Shown here piece by piece: positions 30,430 through 39,607 of a DNA stretch of 64,000 nucleotides (within the stretch, counting starts at the first letter, position 1; every line of letters begins with the position of its first letter). Location: contig PAZH01000007.1 in the NCBI GenBank assembly GCA_002716125.1, forward strand, positions 28,540 through 92,539, given 5' to 3'. Source of the stretch: Rhodospirillaceae bacterium (GTDB taxonomy: Bacteria; Pseudomonadota; Alphaproteobacteria; UBA8366). Under the pieces are notes generated by a model that did not search any database, was not told the DNA's origin, and saw only the letters and a program-made list of their open reading frames with translations. Both the position numbers and the translations under genes were made by a program.

Positions 30430-31599
30430 ATGTCCGACTCGATGCCGCGTAGCCAAACGCCGCCAGAAAATGCGACAGCCGCCTTGGTTTTGGGCGACGG
30501 AACCGTCTTCTGGGGCCAAGGCGTGGGCGCCGAAGGCAGCGCCGTCGGGGAGGTGTGCTTTAACACCTCTTTGACCGGGTATCAGGAAATCATGACCGAC
30601 CCCTCCTATGCGGGTCAGATCATCACATTCACCTTTCCGCATATCGGGAATGTCGGCACAAACGATGAAGACATCGAAACGACGACGCCGGCCGCGCGCG
30701 GTTGCGTGCTCAGGGCGGATATCACCGATCCGGCTAATTGGCGTTCGGTGCGTCATTACGATGAGTGGCTTCGCAGCAATGGCCTATCCGGCATTGCCGG
30801 CGTCGACACGCGCCAACTCACGCGGCGTATCCGCGATCTCGGTGCGCCACACGCCACGATATGCAATGCCCCAGACGGTCAATTCGATATTCCGGCGCTA
30901 CAGGCGCAGGCGGCCGATTGGCCCGGCCTAGAAGGGATGGATCTCGCCAAGGATGTGAGCTGTCGCCAGACCTATACCTGGGATGAGACCAATTGGGTGC
31001 TTGGCCAAGGGTACGGCAAACAGACCGATCCGAAATTTCAGGTCGTCGCCGTCGATTTCGGCGCCAAGCGCAATATTTTGCGCTGCCTCGCCAGCCTCGG
31101 CTGTAAGGTGACGGTGGTGTCGGCCAATGCGACGGCGGAAGACGTACTCGGGCACAAACCGGATGGAATCTTTCTCTCGAACGGGCCGGGCGATCCCGCC
31201 GCGACCGGCGAATACGCCGTGCCGATGATCAAATCGGTTCTCGAATCGGGGTTGCCGATCTTCGGAATCTGCCTCGGCCATCAAATGTTGGCGCTGGCTT
31301 TGGGTGCGACGACCGAGAAGATGCATCACGGCCACCGGGGTGCCAATCATCCGGTCAAAGACTTGGAGACCGGCAAGGTCGAGATTACCAGTCAGAACCA
31401 CGGATTCGTCGTCGTGCCCGATTCGCTGCCGGATAATGTCGAGATGACGCATGTGTCGCTCTTCGACGGCACGCTCGAAGGCATCGCGCTCCGCGACCGA
31501 CCCGTCTTCAGCGTACAGCACCATCCGGAAGCTTCCCCGGGCCCGCAGGACAGTCACTACCTGTTCGACCGTTTCATCGGCCTGATGGAAAGCCGTTAG
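30430..31599 (+). CDS. carA: Carbamoyl-phosphate synthase small subunit
   Basis: 'LVLGDGTVFWGQGVGAEGSAVGEVCFNTSLTGYQEIMTDPSYAGQIITFTFPHIGNVG', GATase 'FGICLGHQMLALALGA', 'SVQHHPEASPGPQDS'; start set at ATG 30430 after gaggag RBS (listed ORF begins upstream at 30388). Confidence 0.96.
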   Translation: MSDSMPRSQTPPENATAALVLGDGTVFWGQGVGAEGSAVGEVCFNTSLTGYQEIMTDPSYAGQIITFTFPHIGNVGTNDEDIETTTPAARGCVLRADITDPANWRSVRHYDEWLRSNGLSGIAGVDTRQLTRRIRDLGAPHATICNAPDGQFDIPALQAQAADWPGLEGMDLAKDVSCRQTYTWDETNWVLGQGYGKQTDPKFQVVAVDFGAKRNILRCLASLGCKVTVVSANATAEDVLGHKPDGIFLSNGPGDPAATGEYAVPMIKSVLESGLPIFGICLGHQMLALALGATTEKMHHGHRGANHPVKDLETGKVEITSQNHGFVVVPDSLPDNVEMTHVSLFDGTLEGIALRDRPVFSVQHHPEASPGPQDSHYLFDRFIGLMESR

Positions 31600-31685
31600 C
31601 GCGATCTCGGGTATTTCGAGACCGGCCAATCGCCCTAGGTAATGTTCCAAGACACTGATGGAACTTCCGATGGGACCGAATTGCC

Positions 31686-32234
31686 ATGGCTCGCCTGCCT
31701 TATCTCGATAAAGAAGACCTGAAGCCCGAAGACCAAGAGCTTTTAGCGCGCGGTATCAATCTGCAGAAGATCCTGGTGCACAGCCCGGGCGCGACCCGTG
31801 CGCATGGGGCGATGGGGCAATACATACGGTATGGCTCGACGATGGACGCGCGGCTGCGAGAGATGGCCATCTTGCAAGTCGGCTGGTTGGCGAAGAGCCC
31901 TTACGAGTGGTCGCACCACGTCAAAATCGGCTTCGATTTCGGCGTCTCCGAGGACGACATCCGGAACCTCATTGCGGAGAGTGCAGGCACGGATACCGAT
32001 CTCGCACCGATCGACAAGGCGGTCTTGCGGGCGGCGCGTGAGATGACGCTGGATGGCAAGGTCGCGGACGATACCTACGCTGCGCTGGCGGATCACTTCT
32101 CAAACGAACACTTGATCGATCTGTTGGTGACAATGGCTTTCTATAACGCCGTCGTTCGTTTCCTTGCCTCGACCGAAATGGACGTTGAAGAAAGTTACCA
32201 GCCTTATCTCGACCAATTTCCCTTGCCGGACTAA
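31686..32234 (+). CDS. Carboxymuconolactone decarboxylase (AhpD-like) family protein
   Basis: 182 aa; 'RLREMAILQVGWLAKSPYEWSHHVKIG' CMD motif (Cys pair absent). Confidence 0.85.
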   Translation: MARLPYLDKEDLKPEDQELLARGINLQKILVHSPGATRAHGAMGQYIRYGSTMDARLREMAILQVGWLAKSPYEWSHHVKIGFDFGVSEDDIRNLIAESAGTDTDLAPIDKAVLRAAREMTLDGKVADDTYAALADHFSNEHLIDLLVTMAFYNAVVRFLASTEMDVEESYQPYLDQFPLPD

Positions 32235-32262
32235 CGGACCCCCATAGAAAGGAACCGATATC

Positions 32263-33054
32263 ATGCTGATCGGAAAACCCGGACCTCTTAAAAGCGGTAT
32301 CTGTACGGCCGACGAAGCGAGCATCACAGTGCGCGGCCGTGATCTTTGTAACGATCTCATGGGCGGCATGGGATCGACGGAATTCTTTTTGCTGCATCTG
32401 ACCGGTAAGCCGGCAACACCGGATCAGGTCTTCTTTATGGATGCAATGCTGGTCGGCTTGGCCGAGCACGGGATGGTGCCTTGCGTGCAGGCGGCGCGGA
32501 TGACGCTTGCCGCCGCGCCGGAAGCGCTGCAGGGAGCTGTCGCTGTTGGCATCAATGGTGCCGGTTCGGTGATCCTCGGTGCCGCGGAGAACGCCGGCGT
32601 CCTGTTGAGCCGGGGCGTCGCCGAGATGGAAGAGAAGGGCGAGACAGCGGCCGAAGCCGCGAAGCGGATTGCGGAAGAGCTACGTGCCGGACGCAAAGCG
32701 GTGCCTGGATTTGGCCATCCGCTGCACCGGCCGGACGATCCGCGCGCCACCCGTCTCCTCGAGTTGGCGCACGAGCGTGGCGTCGTCGGTCGTCACACCG
32801 AGTTCCTGGAGGCGCTGGCTCCGGCGGTCGATGCGGCATGGGGACGGCATCTGCCGATCAACATTAACGGGACGATCGCTTCAATCATGCTCGATCTGGA
32901 TTTTCCGATGCAGGCGCTCAAAGGCGTGCCGATCCTGGCAAGGACCATTGGGCTCCTGGGCCACCTCTATGAAGAAACCCAACGGCCCATGGGCTTTTTG
33001 CTCTCCCATCATGCAGAGGCCGAGGTGGAGTACGATGGTGGGGAAGTGGGCTAG
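32263..33054 (+). CDS. Citryl-CoA lyase / citrate synthase-like protein (short form)
   Basis: 263 aa; 'AVPGFGHPLHRPDDPRATRLLELA' and 'LPININGTIASIMLDLDFP...LARTIGLLGHLYEETQRPMGF' citrate-synthase-fold motifs. Confidence 0.82.
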   Translation: MLIGKPGPLKSGICTADEASITVRGRDLCNDLMGGMGSTEFFLLHLTGKPATPDQVFFMDAMLVGLAEHGMVPCVQAARMTLAAAPEALQGAVAVGINGAGSVILGAAENAGVLLSRGVAEMEEKGETAAEAAKRIAEELRAGRKAVPGFGHPLHRPDDPRATRLLELAHERGVVGRHTEFLEALAPAVDAAWGRHLPININGTIASIMLDLDFPMQALKGVPILARTIGLLGHLYEETQRPMGFLLSHHAEAEVEYDGGEVG

Positions 33055-33066
33055 GAGCAGAACGAT

Positions 33067-33987
33067 ATGTCGTCGAAAGCGATCCTGATCACCGGTGCCT
33101 GCGGACTCGTCGGCGCGCCGCTCACAAAACTGCTGACCAGGCGGGGCGACCGCGTGGTCGGTCTCGACCCCGCAGAGGCGCCGGAGGAACTGGAAGGTTT
33201 CACGCATATTCGGGAAGGGTTCGGCGATTACGACATGCTGGCCGGCCTGCTGCGGGATCACGATGTCGGTAAGATCGTGCATGGGGGCGGCATCTCCGGG
33301 CCGATGCTGGCGAGGGACACGCCGCACCACATCAACCAGGTGAATTTGATCTCCACCATCGATTTGGCGGAGGCCGCCTATCGGCACGGAGTCGAGAGGT
33401 TCGTTTATTGCTCGTCCGGTTCCGCCTATGGGGTCACGCCGGAATCCCCGGTGACCGAAGAGACGCCCTTCCGTCCGACGTCGGTTTACGGTGCGACCAA
33501 GGCGGCCTCGGACCTCGTGCTGATGGCCTATCGCGACGAATACGACCTCGACGTGGTCGGCTTACGTTATTCCTCGGTCTATGGGCCGCGCCGCGCGACC
33601 GATTGTGCGATCCGCACGATGATCGAAGACGCGATGGCCGGCCGGGCGACGACGCTCGATTGGGGAGCGGGCGAGTTCTGGCCCTTCGTCTATGTCGGCG
33701 ACATCGTCGATGCGACGGCCGCCGCCCTCGACGCACCGAAGACGCCGCAATACGCCTACAATGTGGCCGGACCTGATATGCCGGCGGTGCAACGGATCGC
33801 CGAGCTTGTCTTCGAATCGTTCCCGAACGCGTCGATCGAGCTGGGCAGCGACCCGCGCCGCGACAAACGCGTCCGCTTCGATCTGAGTGCTGCGGCGCGC
33901 GATCTGAACTGGACGCCCAAGTGGGACATCGAGCGCGGCGTGAGGACCTATATCGAATGGTTTCTCGCCAATCGCCCGAACGCCTGA
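33067..33987 (+). CDS. NAD-dependent epimerase/dehydratase (SDR)
   Basis: 306 aa; 'ILITGACGLVGAPLTKLL', 'YCSSGSAYG', 'SVYGATKAASD' YxxxK. Confidence 0.9.
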   Translation: MSSKAILITGACGLVGAPLTKLLTRRGDRVVGLDPAEAPEELEGFTHIREGFGDYDMLAGLLRDHDVGKIVHGGGISGPMLARDTPHHINQVNLISTIDLAEAAYRHGVERFVYCSSGSAYGVTPESPVTEETPFRPTSVYGATKAASDLVLMAYRDEYDLDVVGLRYSSVYGPRRATDCAIRTMIEDAMAGRATTLDWGAGEFWPFVYVGDIVDATAAALDAPKTPQYAYNVAGPDMPAVQRIAELVFESFPNASIELGSDPRRDKRVRFDLSAAARDLNWTPKWDIERGVRTYIEWFLANRPNA

Positions 33988-34072
33988 ACATGCCCGTAAA
34001 GGGACATGACGCGAGAGGCTACCGGCGTTAAGTTGGACGGCAAAATCTTCCCTGGAAAGAAGCGAGCGAAAT

Positions 34073-34699
34073 ATGAGCCAGCAACCGGGCCAAATGTCGG
34101 TCGAGAGAGCGACGGAAACCCTCTTCCCCACCGTCATCCAGATCAGTCAGCTGTCCAATGCGACAGAATTCAACAAGGACCTGATGCAGAAGGTTGCCAA
34201 GCTGCGCAAGGAAACGCCGAACGGTCGCCCGGACAGCTGGACGTCCAGCGTTTATACCACGTTGAATACCGCCGATCAGTTGCACCTAATGCCGGAATTC
34301 GCGGAACTTGCTTCCGCCATTATGGGTGAAGCGAACTCCTTCGCCGACACGTTGAATCTTGCCCACAACCAATATCCGCTCCGGATTAAAGACTGTTGGG
34401 TCAATATCTACGGCCCGAAGGATGGGCAGGAGATGCACCTTCACACCAATAGTGTGATCAGCGGAAGTTATTATCTCAAGGTGCCGCAAGGCGGCTCCGG
34501 AATTGTCCTGCACTCGCCTTTCACCGATAATATGTTCGAACCGCCGCTCGCCGGCATCAACGCCCTCAACAGCGGCGCCGCCGAACTACCCGTCGAAGAA
34601 GGTATGTTCGTCCTCTTTCGCAGCTGGCTCAAACACAGCGTCCGCCCGAGCCCGGTGAAACAAGACCGCATCAGTATCTCGTTCAATCTGATGATGTAG
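34073..34699 (+). CDS. Putative 2OG-Fe(II) oxygenase (TIGR02466-like)
   Basis: 208 aa; 'CWVNIYGPKDGQEMHLHTNSVISGSYYLKVP...GMFVLFRSWLKHSVRP...RISISFNLMM'. Confidence 0.77.
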   Translation: MSQQPGQMSVERATETLFPTVIQISQLSNATEFNKDLMQKVAKLRKETPNGRPDSWTSSVYTTLNTADQLHLMPEFAELASAIMGEANSFADTLNLAHNQYPLRIKDCWVNIYGPKDGQEMHLHTNSVISGSYYLKVPQGGSGIVLHSPFTDNMFEPPLAGINALNSGAAELPVEEGMFVLFRSWLKHSVRPSPVKQDRISISFNLMM

Positions 34700-34724
34700 A
34701 GGCGCGTCCGGCTGTCATTCCCCC

Positions 34725-34754
34725 TTGCCCTTTGCCCTCAATCCCGCCTAATAT
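34725..34754 (+). promoter_or_regulatory. Candidate sigma70-like promoter for leu leader transcript
   Basis: TTGCCC (34725-34730), 18-nt spacer, TAATAT (34749-34754); predicted TSS about 34761, next to leader ATG 34764. Confidence 0.5.
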
Positions 34755-34763
34755 CCGCGCGCT

Positions 34764-34820
34764 ATGACGAAATTGACCACCATTCGGCTTCTTGGCCTTC
34801 GACTTATCGGCCCGGCGTAA
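34764..34820 (+). CDS. leuL: Leucine-rich leader peptide MTKLTTIRLLGLRLIGPA (attenuation leader for leuA)
   Basis: 18-codon ORF with 5 Leu codons (one TTG, four CTT) clustered before the stop, upstream of leuA, downstream of a promoter-like sequence; too short for the ORF track. Confidence 0.7.
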   Translation: MTKLTTIRLLGLRLIGPA

Positions 34821-35013
34821 CTGCGTCGGGGCGTCCGGCTGCGTGGCCGGGCAAGGATAAGAGAAGAACAAGTCGAAAGGGATGGTCGGAAGATGATCGT
34901 CGAGAAATCACACAAGAATAACACACACAGGGATCGGACCGCTTTTGTTCGGGGGATTTCTGATGGCATTTCGTATTCCACCGCGTTGCAACGTCAGCTG
35001 CGACTTAGCGGCG

Positions 35014-35045
35014 GCTATCGGGCCTGATCGCGGCTGCCCGATGGC
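35014..35045 (+). terminator. Candidate attenuator hairpin upstream of leuA
   Basis: GCTATCGGGC (35014-35023) pairs with GCCCGATGGC (35036-35045), 10 bp with one T/G wobble, followed by TGTATTTG. Confidence 0.4.
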
Positions 35046-35112
35046 TGTATTTGCGCCGCTCGCAAACGAGACTACACAGCAACGCTAAAAGATATTTTCA
35101 GGAGTAAGACCC

Positions 35113-36789
35113 ATGGCCTTTATGCCAGTCGAGAAATACAAACCGGCCGCGACAGTCGAACTGCGAGACCGAACTTGGCCCGATAAGACGATTACGAAAT
35201 GCCCGATCTGGTGCTCTGTCGACCTGCGGGACGGGAACCAGGCATTGATCGAGCCGATGGGCTCGGAGCGCAAGCTCAAGATGTTTAAGACGCTCTGCGA
35301 TATGGGCTTCAAGGAGATCGAAGTTGGGTTTCCGGCAGCGTCCGAAACAGATTTCGATTTTTGCCGTCAGATAATCGAAGAAGACCTGATCCCCGACGAC
35401 GTGGTGATCCAAGTCCTGACGCAGTCCCGCGACGAGTTGATTCGCCGTACGTTCGAAGCCATCGACGGCGCCCATACGGCGATTGTCCATCTGTACAACT
35501 CGACGTCGACGACACAGCGCCGGGTCGTCTTCAACCTCGACATGGACGGGGTGAAGAAAATCGCGACCGATGGCGCGGAGTTGATAAAGGAATTGGTACC
35601 GACGGTGCCGAATACGAAGATTATCCATCAGTATTCGCCCGAGAGTTATACGCAAACCGAACTGCCTTATGCGATGGAAGTCTGCGAGGCGGTGATGGAC
35701 ATCTGGCAGCCGACACCCGAGAACAAGACCATCATCAACCTGCCGGCGACGGTGGAAGTCGCGACGCCGAACGTCTACGCCGATGGTATCGAGTGGATGC
35801 ACCGCAACTTCTCGAAGCGCGAGAACGTCATCCTGTCGCTGCATCCGCACAATGACCGGGGCACAGGCGTCGCCGCGACGGAACTGGGCATCCTGGCTGG
35901 GGCCGACCGGGTCGAAGGCACGCTTTTCGGCAACGGCGAGCGCACCGGGAATGTAGACGTGATCACCTTGGCGATGAATATGGTGAGCCATGGGCTCGAC
36001 TCGCAATTGGATATGCGCAACATGCGCGAGCTGCGGGCGACGGCCGAGTACTGCAACCAGTTGCCGGTCCATCCCCGCCATCCCTATGCGGGCGATCTGG
36101 TTTTCACGGCCTTTTCCGGCAGCCATCAGGACGCCATCAACAAGGGCCTGAAGGCGATGGAAACGCAGAACAGCGAAGAATGGGATGTGCCCTACCTGCC
36201 GATCGATCCGGCGGATGTCGGGGCGAGCTACGAAGCGGTCATCCGGATTAACAGCCAATCCGGCAAGGGCGGCATTTCCTATATCATGGAAACCGAGTTC
36301 GGTGTTCAGATGCCGCGTGCCCTGCAGGTTGAGTTCTCCGGGGCTGTCCAGAAGATTTCAGATTCATCGGGTGAGGAGCAAACGCCGGAGGATATCTGGA
36401 AGGCGTTCGACCAAGAATACTTGAGTGCGAAAACACCCTACGAATTCGTTGAACATCAAACACGCGCCGACACGCATGCGTCGGAAAAGCGTTTGATGAC
36501 TGCGAAGGTCAAGAAAGACGGTGCCGAGGTCACGATCGAAGGGTCCGGCAACGGGCCGATCGATGCCTATGTCGATGCCCTCAAGCAGGACAGTGGCAAG
36601 GACATCAAGGTGTTCAGCTATTCCGAACACTCGGTCGGCGGCGGCTCGGACGCGACGGCCATTGCGTTTGTCGAAACCGAAGTCGACGGCAAACATCTCT
36701 ATGGCATCGGCCAGGATCCCAACATCGTCTCGGCATCGCTGATCGCGGTCACCTGCGCGGTCAACCGGGCCATCCGGAATGGCAATTAG
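35113..36789 (+). CDS. leuA: 2-isopropylmalate synthase
   Basis: 558 aa; 'PIWCSVDLRDGNQALIEPMG', 'LSLHPHNDRGTGVAATELGILAGADRVEGTLFGNGERTGNVD'; RBS caggag. Confidence 0.96.
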   Translation: MAFMPVEKYKPAATVELRDRTWPDKTITKCPIWCSVDLRDGNQALIEPMGSERKLKMFKTLCDMGFKEIEVGFPAASETDFDFCRQIIEEDLIPDDVVIQVLTQSRDELIRRTFEAIDGAHTAIVHLYNSTSTTQRRVVFNLDMDGVKKIATDGAELIKELVPTVPNTKIIHQYSPESYTQTELPYAMEVCEAVMDIWQPTPENKTIINLPATVEVATPNVYADGIEWMHRNFSKRENVILSLHPHNDRGTGVAATELGILAGADRVEGTLFGNGERTGNVDVITLAMNMVSHGLDSQLDMRNMRELRATAEYCNQLPVHPRHPYAGDLVFTAFSGSHQDAINKGLKAMETQNSEEWDVPYLPIDPADVGASYEAVIRINSQSGKGGISYIMETEFGVQMPRALQVEFSGAVQKISDSSGEEQTPEDIWKAFDQEYLSAKTPYEFVEHQTRADTHASEKRLMTAKVKKDGAEVTIEGSGNGPIDAYVDALKQDSGKDIKVFSYSEHSVGGGSDATAIAFVETEVDGKHLYGIGQDPNIVSASLIAVTCAVNRAIRNGN

Positions 36790-36808
36790 CATGAAGTCCT
36801 CACGCCAA

Positions 36809-36832
36809 CCCTCTCCCGTCAGCGGGAGAGGG
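36809..36832. repeat. Palindromic repeat/hairpin (possible leuA terminator)
   Basis: CCCTCTCCCG-TCAG-CGGGAGAGGG perfect 10-bp stem; flanked by partial outer complementarity TCCTCACGCC / GGCGGGTGAGGGA. Confidence 0.75.
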
Positions 36833-36868
36833 AAGGACCCGCGGCGCGGGCGGGTGAGGGAGCTCTAG

Positions 36869-37117
36869 ATGCAATCGTTCTTCGAGTTCACCGACCAATA
36901 TCCATGGGCGTTGCCGACGATCTTCGCCGTTATTTTATTGTTCGGTCTGTTCATGCGTCGTCGCGCCTTGGCCGCACGGGCGACACGCGGGCCCGAGAGC
37001 GGACATGTGACGGCCCGGGACTGGAACCGGGCCCGCATTCAATTTTTTATGACGCTTGCCTGCGTGTTTTTGCTGATCTTTATCTGGGTCATGCAAACAT
37101 ACTTTCCATCGAATTAG
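36869..37117 (+). CDS. Small two-TM membrane protein (hypothetical)
   Basis: 82 aa; TM segments LPTIFAVILLFGLFM and FFMTLACVFLLIFIWVM. Confidence 0.65.
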   Translation: MQSFFEFTDQYPWALPTIFAVILLFGLFMRRRALAARATRGPESGHVTARDWNRARIQFFMTLACVFLLIFIWVMQTYFPSN

Positions 37118-37180
37118 ACAGCGGCCTTCGGGGCAGGTACATCTGATTCGGCGGGGGGCGAGATCGAAGGGGGTAAGTCC

Positions 37181-38527
37181 ATGGCGGACGAGAGCGGTAG
37201 TATTGAACTTTTGAACGATTTGGTCGCGCGCGCCTTGAAGGCCGGCGCCGACGCGGCGGATGCAGTCGATATCAAGTCGATCGCACTCTCGCATGCACAA
37301 CGCCTTGGCGAAGTCGAAAAGGTCGAACGTGCCGAAAGTCGGGACCTTGGTCTTCGCGTATTTTTTGGCCAGAAACAGGCTGTCGCGTCTTCGACGGATC
37401 CCGGCGAAGATGCATTGGCCGAGTTGGTCGAACGCGCGATCTCCATGGCGAAAGCGGTGCCGGATGACGAGAACTGCGGTCTTGCCGACCCCGAACAGAT
37501 TTTAACAGCGGATGTGCCGGATCTCGATATCGCCGATTCGGAAGAGCCGTCGACCGAGGTCTTGGCGGAGCGCGCGAGCGAATGCGAAGCCGCCGCGCGG
37601 GGTGTTCTCGGCATTACCAATTCCGAAGGGGCGGAAGCATCTTGGTCGTCGTCTGACGTTTCTATTGCAGCTTCGAACGGCTTTACGGGCGCTTATCGGT
37701 CGACGGGTCATGGCTTTTGGGTGGCGGTTCTGGCGGGCGAAGGGACCGGTATGGAGCGCGACTACGAATCGACGAGTGCGACATACGCTGCGGATCTCGA
37801 TGCACCAAACTATGTTGGCCAAACGGCCGGCGAGCGGGCTGTGGCACGGCTTAACCCGCGAAAGGTCGAAACCCAGCAGGTCCCTGTCGTGTTCGCGCCG
37901 CGTGTTTCGAACGGCTTGGTGCGTCACTTGGCTGGCGCTGTGAACGGCAGCGCGATCGCTCGGGGTACGAGTTTCCTCAAAGACAGTATGGGGGAACGTG
38001 TTTTCCCTGAAGGTATTCACATCATCGACGACCCGCATCGAAAGCGGGGTCATCGCTCGAAACCCTTCGACGCCGAAGGCTTGCCGAATGGTGCGATGCA
38101 TCTGGTGGAAGACGGCGTGCTAGAAAACTGGGTGCTGGACCTTTCGACCGCGCGCAAGCTGGGACTGGAGAGTAACGGCCGGGCCTCGCGCGGCACGTCT
38201 TCACCGCCTTCGCCGAGCACGACGAATCTTTACATGACGGCTGGTAAGGTCTCGCCCGCCGATTTGATCGTCGATATCACCGAGGGTTTCTACGTCACGG
38301 AGCTGATGGGTTTTGGGGTGAATAACGTCACCGGCGACTACAGCCGAGGGGCCACCGGGTTTTGGATCGAAAGCGGTTCCATCGCCTACCCGGTCAGCGA
38401 GGTAACGATTGCCGGAAACCTCAAAGACATGTTCATGAATATGACGGCCGCGGACGACCTTCGGTTCAAATACGGCACCGACGCGCCGACCATACGCATC
38501 GAAGGCATGACGGTCGCGGGAAATTAG
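37181..38527 (+). CDS. pmbA: TldD/PmbA family metallopeptidase
   Basis: 448 aa; 'LGLRVFFGQKQAVASSTD', 'GVNNVTGDYSRGATGFWIESGSIAYPVSEVTIAGNLKDMF'. Confidence 0.93.
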   Translation: MADESGSIELLNDLVARALKAGADAADAVDIKSIALSHAQRLGEVEKVERAESRDLGLRVFFGQKQAVASSTDPGEDALAELVERAISMAKAVPDDENCGLADPEQILTADVPDLDIADSEEPSTEVLAERASECEAAARGVLGITNSEGAEASWSSSDVSIAASNGFTGAYRSTGHGFWVAVLAGEGTGMERDYESTSATYAADLDAPNYVGQTAGERAVARLNPRKVETQQVPVVFAPRVSNGLVRHLAGAVNGSAIARGTSFLKDSMGERVFPEGIHIIDDPHRKRGHRSKPFDAEGLPNGAMHLVEDGVLENWVLDLSTARKLGLESNGRASRGTSSPPSPSTTNLYMTAGKVSPADLIVDITEGFYVTELMGFGVNNVTGDYSRGATGFWIESGSIAYPVSEVTIAGNLKDMFMNMTAADDLRFKYGTDAPTIRIEGMTVAGN

Positions 38528-38533
38528 CCGCAG

Positions 38534-39604
38534 ATGGTTGAGCCTTTTGTTTACACGTCACAGCCGAGCCGGATCGTTTTCGGTGCCGGTACGTTAGCGC
38601 AACTTGCGGACGAGGTGACGGCTTTGGGGGGCGAACGCGTGCTGTTCTGTTGCACCCCGGGCCGCAAGTCGGAGGTTGAGGAGATCGCGGCGGGCTTTCA
38701 AGATCGCTTAGCCGGCATCTGCGATATCGCCAAACTATACGTGCCTGTCGAAATAGTGGCGGAAGGTGTGGAGATTGCCCGTGCCGCCAAGGCCGATTGT
38801 CTTGTCTCCTATGGCGGCGGCACGGCCGTTGGTCTTGCCAAGGGGATCGCGCTCGAGCTCGATATCCCGATTGTCGCCGTCATCACTGCGTATTCCGGCT
38901 CGGAGACGACGTCGATGCAAGGGATGCTGGATGGCGGGGCCAAGAAGATGTTCAAGTCGCCCCGTATGCTGCCGAAGACGGTCATCTACGATCCGGACCT
39001 GACGGCTGGCGTGCCGCTGAATGTTCTCGTGCCGAGCGGCGTGAATGCGATGGCCCATGCGGTCGAAGCTTTTTATGCGGAAGGTGCCAATCCCGTCTCT
39101 TCGATCATTGCGGAAGAGGGATTGCGGGCGATGGCAACGGCGTTGCCGCGTCTCGCCGACGATCCTTCGAACATGGAAGCGCGGGCAGATGGTCTCTATG
39201 GCGCATGGCTTTGCGCCGTCCCCTTGGTGACGACGGGTGTCGCATTGCACCATAAGGCGGCGCATGTCGTCGGTGGCGGCTGGGACCTGCCGCACGCCGA
39301 TACGCATACGATTATCTTACCGCATGCGACGGCCTATAACCGCGATGCCGCGCCCGAGGCAATGCAGCGGATCGCACGTGCATTGGGGGCTGACGACGAT
39401 GCGCCGGGGGCGATTTTCGACCTCTTGAAACGGAGCGGCGCACCAACCGCGCTGAGGGACCTCGGTATGCCCGAAGAAGGGATCGCGAAAGCCGCGGATC
39501 TGATTGCATCCGCGCCCTATTTCAATCCGAGGCCGGTCGAACGCGCGCCTGTCCTCGCTATGTTAGAGGACGCCTGGCACGGCCGCCGTCCGGGAGCAGG
39601 TTAG
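38534..39604 (+). CDS. Maleylacetate reductase / iron-containing alcohol dehydrogenase
   Basis: 356 aa; 'RIVFGAGTLAQLADEV', 'VSYGGGTAVGLAKGIAL', 'ALHHKAAHVVGGGWDLPHADTHTIILPHATAYN'. Confidence 0.9.
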   Translation: MVEPFVYTSQPSRIVFGAGTLAQLADEVTALGGERVLFCCTPGRKSEVEEIAAGFQDRLAGICDIAKLYVPVEIVAEGVEIARAAKADCLVSYGGGTAVGLAKGIALELDIPIVAVITAYSGSETTSMQGMLDGGAKKMFKSPRMLPKTVIYDPDLTAGVPLNVLVPSGVNAMAHAVEAFYAEGANPVSSIIAEEGLRAMATALPRLADDPSNMEARADGLYGAWLCAVPLVTTGVALHHKAAHVVGGGWDLPHADTHTIILPHATAYNRDAAPEAMQRIARALGADDDAPGAIFDLLKRSGAPTALRDLGMPEEGIAKAADLIASAPYFNPRPVERAPVLAMLEDAWHGRRPGAG

Positions 39605-39607
39605 ACG

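Noticed and set aside
30928-31650. 240-aa minus-strand ORF antisense to carA
   Set aside because: Shadow ORF; carA motifs on the plus strand are unambiguous.
35085-35100. AAAAGATATTTTC near leuA as a second SahR-like site
   Set aside because: Only partly palindromic and adjacent to the RBS; not comparable with the perfect 16-bp site at 13909.
35098-36258. 386-aa minus-strand ORF antisense to leuA
   Set aside because: Shadow of a strongly supported leuA; Arg/His-rich translation with no recognisable domain.
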